Assembly: GCA_016293535.1 (NCBI GenBank) | Contig: JAEDEB010000081.1 | Span: 1 to 7,728 of the forward strand | Length of the DNA stretch: 7,728 bases | Source: Bacteroidales bacterium | GTDB taxonomy: Bacteria > Bacteroidota > Bacteroidia > Bacteroidales > UBA932 | Direction of reading: 5' to 3' | Shown: in pieces, positions 6,556 through 7,728 of the stretch | How positions within the stretch are numbered: position 1 is the first letter of the stretch | How the letters are laid out: every line of letters begins with the position of its first letter | Program-made: the position numbers and the translations under genes | The notes under the pieces: generated by a model | The model's input: the letters and a program-made list of their open reading frames with translations, nothing else | Told to the model about the DNA's origin: nothing | Databases searched by the model: none

Positions 6556-6563
6556 CAAATCTA
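6556..6563 (-). promoter_or_regulatory. Bacteroidota -7 promoter box for the C69 peptidase gene
   Basis: Read on the minus strand the sequence is TAGATTTG, a full match to TAnnTTTG. Transcription should start near 6552, only about 4 nt before the ATG at 6548, so the message would be nearly leaderless for the first ATG or have a leader of about 16 nt for the ATG at 6536. No clean -33 TTTG is visible upstream. It points face-to-face with the promoter of the small secreted protein. Confidence 0.45.
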
Positions 6564-6587
6564 CAAAGAAAAAATCTTCATCATCTT

Positions 6588-7010
6588 ATGAATGCCTTTC
6601 CGCTTCACATTTCCTTCCGTCCGGTCCTTCTGACCGCAGTTCTGCTTCTTTGCGCCACCGGCGCTGCGGCCCAGGATGACAGGAAGGCTCCCGACATACT
6701 CGAAAGCTGCGAACTCGAAGCCGACAGGCTCCAGCGCCTTCTCGACCTCGAAGACTGGCAGGCCTTCCGCGTCGATTCGACACTCAAACACGACTATCCG
6801 GCCCTGAACAGGGAAATCGAGGAGTTGCGTTCATCCAAGATTTCCAATTCCGACATCTATCAGGGGGTTCAGGACAAGTGGATGGAAAAGATTGACGAGT
6901 CCTACCGCAGGATATTTACGGATGAGCAGTGGAACCGCTATCTCAAGCAGGGTGCGGCAAGGGCCATTGCAGCCCGCCAGAAGCGCTATGCCAAGCTTAA
7001 CCGCCGTTAG
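6588..7010 (+). CDS. Small secreted helical protein of unknown function
   Basis: 140 residues. Residues 1-28 form a signal peptide (hydrophobic core VLLTAVLLLCATG, cleavage after AAA before Gln29). The Cys22 context LLLC lacks a small residue before Cys, so a lipoprotein is unlikely. The mature part of about 112 residues is charged and predicted mostly helical, with ADRLQRLLDLEDWQAFRVDS (45-64), YQGVQDKWMEKIDESYRRIF (91-110) and DEQWNRYLKQGAARA (112-126), and a very basic C-terminus. It resembles conserved secreted proteins of unknown function in Bacteroidales; repeated Trp and DEQW-type motifs recall Spy-like or LTXXQ periplasmic helical proteins, but this is only a shape analogy. The frame runs open upstream to 5256, but that part is antisense to the peptidase; the ATG at 6588 directly precedes the signal peptide and follows the promoter. 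There is no Shine-Dalgarno. Confidence 0.82.
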   Translation: MNAFPLHISFRPVLLTAVLLLCATGAAAQDDRKAPDILESCELEADRLQRLLDLEDWQAFRVDSTLKHDYPALNREIEELRSSKISNSDIYQGVQDKWMEKIDESYRRIFTDEQWNRYLKQGAARAIAARQKRYAKLNRR

Positions 7011-7019
7011 CTCTTTTTT
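6994..7019 (+). terminator. Intrinsic terminator overlapping the stop codon of the small secreted protein gene
   Basis: AGCTTAAC (6994-7001) pairs with GTTAGCT (7006-7012) through seven base pairs with one bulged T, around a CGCC loop. A run of six T follows (7014-7019). The TAG stop (7008-7010) is part of the stem. The stem is short and A/T-containing, so termination may be incomplete, but it separates this gene from pheS. Confidence 0.6.
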
Positions 7020-7056
7020 GCAATTGCCAAGTAATCTGAAGCACTTTATGTTTAAA

Positions 7057-7085
7057 AACGGTATCTTTGCCGTTCCTTCAAACGG
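7057..7085. repeat. Alternating AACGG / CCGTT / AACGG repeats around the pheS promoter
   Basis: AACGG (7057-7061), its complement CCGTT (7070-7074) and AACGG again (7081-7085) are spaced by 8 and 6 bases. The first pair brackets the pheS -7 box exactly; the second pair could form a hairpin near the mRNA start. This may be an operator-like arrangement or chance, since the arms are only 5 bp. Confidence 0.3.
7062..7069 (+). promoter_or_regulatory. Bacteroidota -7 promoter box for pheS
   Basis: TATCTTTG matches TAnnTTTG and is identical to the -7 box of the small secreted protein gene. Transcription should start near 7073, giving a leader of about 19 nt before the ATG at 7092. No clear TTTG is seen at -33. 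The leader is too short for a Phe-rich leader peptide or a T-box, so classical attenuation is not expected from this promoter. Confidence 0.6.
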
Positions 7086-7091
7086 AAAACA

Positions 7092-7728
7092 ATGAAAGAA
7101 AGAATAGAATCACTTCTGGCCGAGGTCGCCGACCTCAAGTGCCGCAAGATGCAGGAAATCGAGGAGGCGAGAGTGCGCCTGCTCGGAAAGAAGGGTGAAA
7201 TAACAAGACTCTTCGAAGAGTTCAGGACGATAGCTCCGGAACAGAAGAGGGAGTTCGGACAGAAACTGAACCAGCTCAAGAACGCTGCCGCCGCAAGGAT
7301 AGAGGAACTAAAGAGTCTGGCAGAGGCTTCCGCCTCGGCTGCGTCATCCTCCGCAACCGACCTTACGGCCCCGGGCGATGAGGAACTTCTGGGTTCCCGC
7401 CATCCTGTCAGCATAGTCCGTGAGGAAATAATCGGCATCTTCCGCAAGTTCGGCTACGACGTGGCCGAAGGCCCGGAGGTCGAGGACGACTGGCACGTGT
7501 TCGAGGCTCTCAACTTCCCTCCTGAACACCCTGCTCGCGAGATGCAGGACACCTTCTTCGTGACCGACAACTCCCAGCGCAACCCCATACTGCTCCGTAC
7601 CCATACCTCTTGCGTTCAGGTAAGATGCATGGAAACCATGAAGCTGCCTATCCGTGTCGTCTGCCCCGGCAGGGTGTTCCGCAACGAGGCCATCTCGGCC
7701 CGCGCCCACTGCATCTTCCATCAGGTCG
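7092..7728 (+). CDS. pheS: Phenylalanine-tRNA ligase alpha subunit, N-terminal part (cut by window end)
   Basis: The first 212 codons are present; the gene continues beyond the window. PheS pairs with PheT as an alpha2-beta2 class II synthetase that charges tRNA-Phe in the cytoplasm. Residues about 1-85 form the antiparallel coiled-coil arm that contacts tRNA, including LLGKKGEITRL (30-40). The catalytic domain begins near GSRHPVSIV (101-109, motif 1 region), followed by GYDVAEGPEVEDDWHVFEALN (121-141), the hallmark HPAREMQDTFF (146-156), THTS (170-173) in the Phe pocket and motif 2 GRVFRNEAISARAHCIFHQV (193-212). Cys174 in THTSCVQ stands where many PheS have Pro or Ser, probably neutral variation. 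The ATG at 7092 gives the expected N-terminus. It is a monocistronic start here, without pheT in view. Confidence 0.97.
   Translation, partial: MKERIESLLAEVADLKCRKMQEIEEARVRLLGKKGEITRLFEEFRTIAPEQKREFGQKLNQLKNAAAARIEELKSLAEASASAASSSATDLTAPGDEELLGSRHPVSIVREEIIGIFRKFGYDVAEGPEVEDDWHVFEALNFPPEHPAREMQDTFFVTDNSQRNPILLRTHTSCVQVRCMETMKLPIRVVCPGRVFRNEAISARAHCIFHQV

Noticed and set aside
5256..6587. Long plus-strand open frame (continuing in frame into the small secreted protein gene, 584 codons in all)
   Set aside because: It is antisense to the well-supported C69 peptidase, shows no family motif, and its frame only becomes protein-like at the signal peptide beginning at 6588. A GC-rich antisense frame explains it.
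1..7728. CRISPR array, tRNA, rRNA, insertion sequence, toxin-antitoxin or defence genes
   Set aside because: No spaced repeats, terminal inverted repeats, transposase, cloverleaf-like or nuclease motifs were seen; all non-coding gaps are under about 130 bp and are accounted for by promoters and terminators.

Overview
The window looks like ordinary chromosomal DNA of a moderately GC-rich member of the Bacteroidota, most likely a Bacteroidales gut-type bacterium. The grounds are: a Bacteroidota-style -7 promoter box (TAnnTTTG) in front of every one of the six genes; A-rich starts with almost no Shine-Dalgarno sequence; a lipoprotein built from a Bacteroidota OmpA-like plus TPR architecture; and a PheS whose motif 2 reads in the Bacteroidota style (FRNEAISxRAH). 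The genus cannot be fixed from the sequence alone.

Layout, left to right. 1-117: promoter and leader region. 118-1755 (+): surface or periplasmic lipoprotein with an N-terminal beta-rich domain, an OmpA-like domain and a C-terminal TPR-like helical array, closed by a strong intrinsic terminator (1788-1836). 1883-2608 (+): short-chain dehydrogenase/reductase with its own promoter. It converges on 2617-4668 (-), a ClpB-type disaggregase, with only 8 bp between the two stop codons. This ClpB has no N-terminal substrate-binding domain and a 20-residue deletion in its second ATPase domain. 4669-4769: clpB control region with a promoter, two small perfect dyads and a hairpin at the predicted mRNA 5' end. 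4770-6548 (-): secreted C69-family (PepD-like) dipeptidase with a predicted N-terminal cysteine nucleophile after signal-peptide removal. 6588-7010 (+): small secreted helical protein, divergent from the peptidase, with a terminator overlapping its stop codon. 7092-7728 (+): first 212 codons of pheS, cut by the window end.

How the genes relate. Apart from the peptidase/small-protein pair, each gene seems to be its own transcription unit, and no operon or pathway joins them. Three products are exported (lipoprotein, peptidase, small secreted protein) and three are cytoplasmic (reductase, ClpB, PheS). The most notable items are the shortened ClpB with its 101-bp control region, and the interlocked face-to-face promoters at 6548-6563, which share a TTTGCAAA palindrome and should make the peptidase and small-protein promoters mutually exclusive.

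I found no mobile element, CRISPR array, tRNA, rRNA, defence system or obvious novel multi-gene system.
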